From the NCBI GenBank assembly GCA_963520375.1, contig CAUQQF010000031.1:1-13537 (forward strand): 13,537 nt of DNA, written 5' to 3'. This DNA is from JABCPE02 sp963520375. Its GTDB lineage: Bacteria > Bacteroidota > Bacteroidia > Flavobacteriales > Weeksellaceae. Positions 13,170 to 13,537 of the stretch are shown in pieces (the stretch's first letter is position 1; every line of letters begins with the position of its first letter). The notes under the pieces were generated by a model that searched no databases, was not told the origin of the DNA, and saw only the letters and a program-made list of their open reading frames with translations. The translations under genes and the position numbers were made by a program.

Positions 13170-13537
13170 ATGGCAGGAAAGATTACATTTACAATGATTA
13201 AGCCAGATGCAGTAGCAGACGGGCATATCGGAGCGATTTTAGGAAAAATTTCAGAAGCTGGATTTAAAATCAAAGCAATGAAACTTACTCAGCTTACAGT
13301 AGCTGATGCTAAAAAATTCTATGAAGTTCACGCAGCAAGACCTTTCTACGGAGAATTAGTAGAATTCATGTCTTCTGGGCCTATCGTGGCAGCTGTTTTG
13401 GAAAAAGACAATGCAGTAGAAGATTTCAGAAAATTGATCGGTGCTACTAACCCAGCAGAAGCAGCAGAAGGAACTATCAGAAAAATGTTCGCAAGAAGCG
13501 TAGGAGAAAACGCTGTTCATGGTTCTGACTCTGATGA
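13170..13537 (+). CDS. ndk: Nucleoside diphosphate kinase (3' end cut by window)
   Basis: The first 122 residues of Ndk, which moves the gamma-phosphate of ATP to other nucleoside diphosphates through a phospho-histidine and so balances NTP pools. The start MAGKITFTMIKPDAV is canonical with the nucleotide-binding Lys11. Further signatures are RPFYGELVEFMSSGPIVA (57-74), the ATP-site region ATNPAEAAEGTIRKMFA (92-108), and the catalytic His117 in NAVHGSDSD. Family proteins are about 139-145 residues, so some 17-20 codons are missing past the window end; nothing suggests a broken gene. G/C-ending codons such as ATC, TTC and AAC are used more than in neighbouring genes, as expected for high expression. 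Confidence 0.97.
   Translation, partial: MAGKITFTMIKPDAVADGHIGAILGKISEAGFKIKAMKLTQLTVADAKKFYEVHAARPFYGELVEFMSSGPIVAAVLEKDNAVEDFRKLIGATNPAEAAEGTIRKMFARSVGENAVHGSDSD

Overview
The window is about 13.5 kb of AT-rich chromosomal DNA from a member of the Bacteroidota, most likely class Flavobacteriia and probably the Chryseobacterium/Riemerella/Elizabethkingia lineage (family Weeksellaceae). The evidence is a Bacteroidetes-restricted small protein (DUF5606), a large Bacteroidetes-type LptD, a DUF5074-type surface lipoprotein paired with a TonB-dependent receptor, promoters of the TAnnTTTG type at several gene starts, few Shine-Dalgarno sequences, and tRNA genes without an encoded CCA. The exact genus is inference.

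Positions 1-2315 (+) carry housekeeping genes: ruvX and def overlapping by 4 nt, a DUF5606 gene, a terminator, then mazG behind its own promoter. Positions 2308-3477 (-) hold a tight three-gene run, ridA, a four-helix membrane protein and a 106-residue orphan, whose end overlaps mazG tail to tail. Positions 3507-7390 carry two envelope genes, lptD (-) and a periplasmic N-acetylmuramoyl-L-alanine amidase (+), diverging from a 41-bp gap.

Positions 7406-9427 (+) form a translation block: promoter, tRNA-Glu, rpsT, an identical second tRNA-Glu, terminator, then the CCA-adding enzyme that both tRNAs need. A short inverted repeat ends this block and also faces the opposing B12 operon.

Positions 9445-12513 (-) form a cobalamin uptake unit: a cobalamin riboswitch, a BtuB-like TonB-dependent receptor and a beta-propeller surface lipoprotein resembling BtuG. 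The riboswitch begins only about 6 nt after the 3' end of rnpB (RNase P RNA, 12520-12822, -), so the B12 operon may be fed by read-through from rnpB.

The most interesting part is 12836-13101, between rnpB and ndk. It contains two diverged tandem copies of a unit that, read on the minus strand, has a sigma-54-like promoter (TTGGCACG-N4-TTGAT), a transcript of about 80 nt, and a Rho-independent terminator. The stem differences between copies are G-U compatible on the minus strand but C-A mismatched on the plus strand, which argues for minus-strand transcription. I interpret these as two paralogous small RNAs, apparently unannotated. The window ends inside ndk (+).
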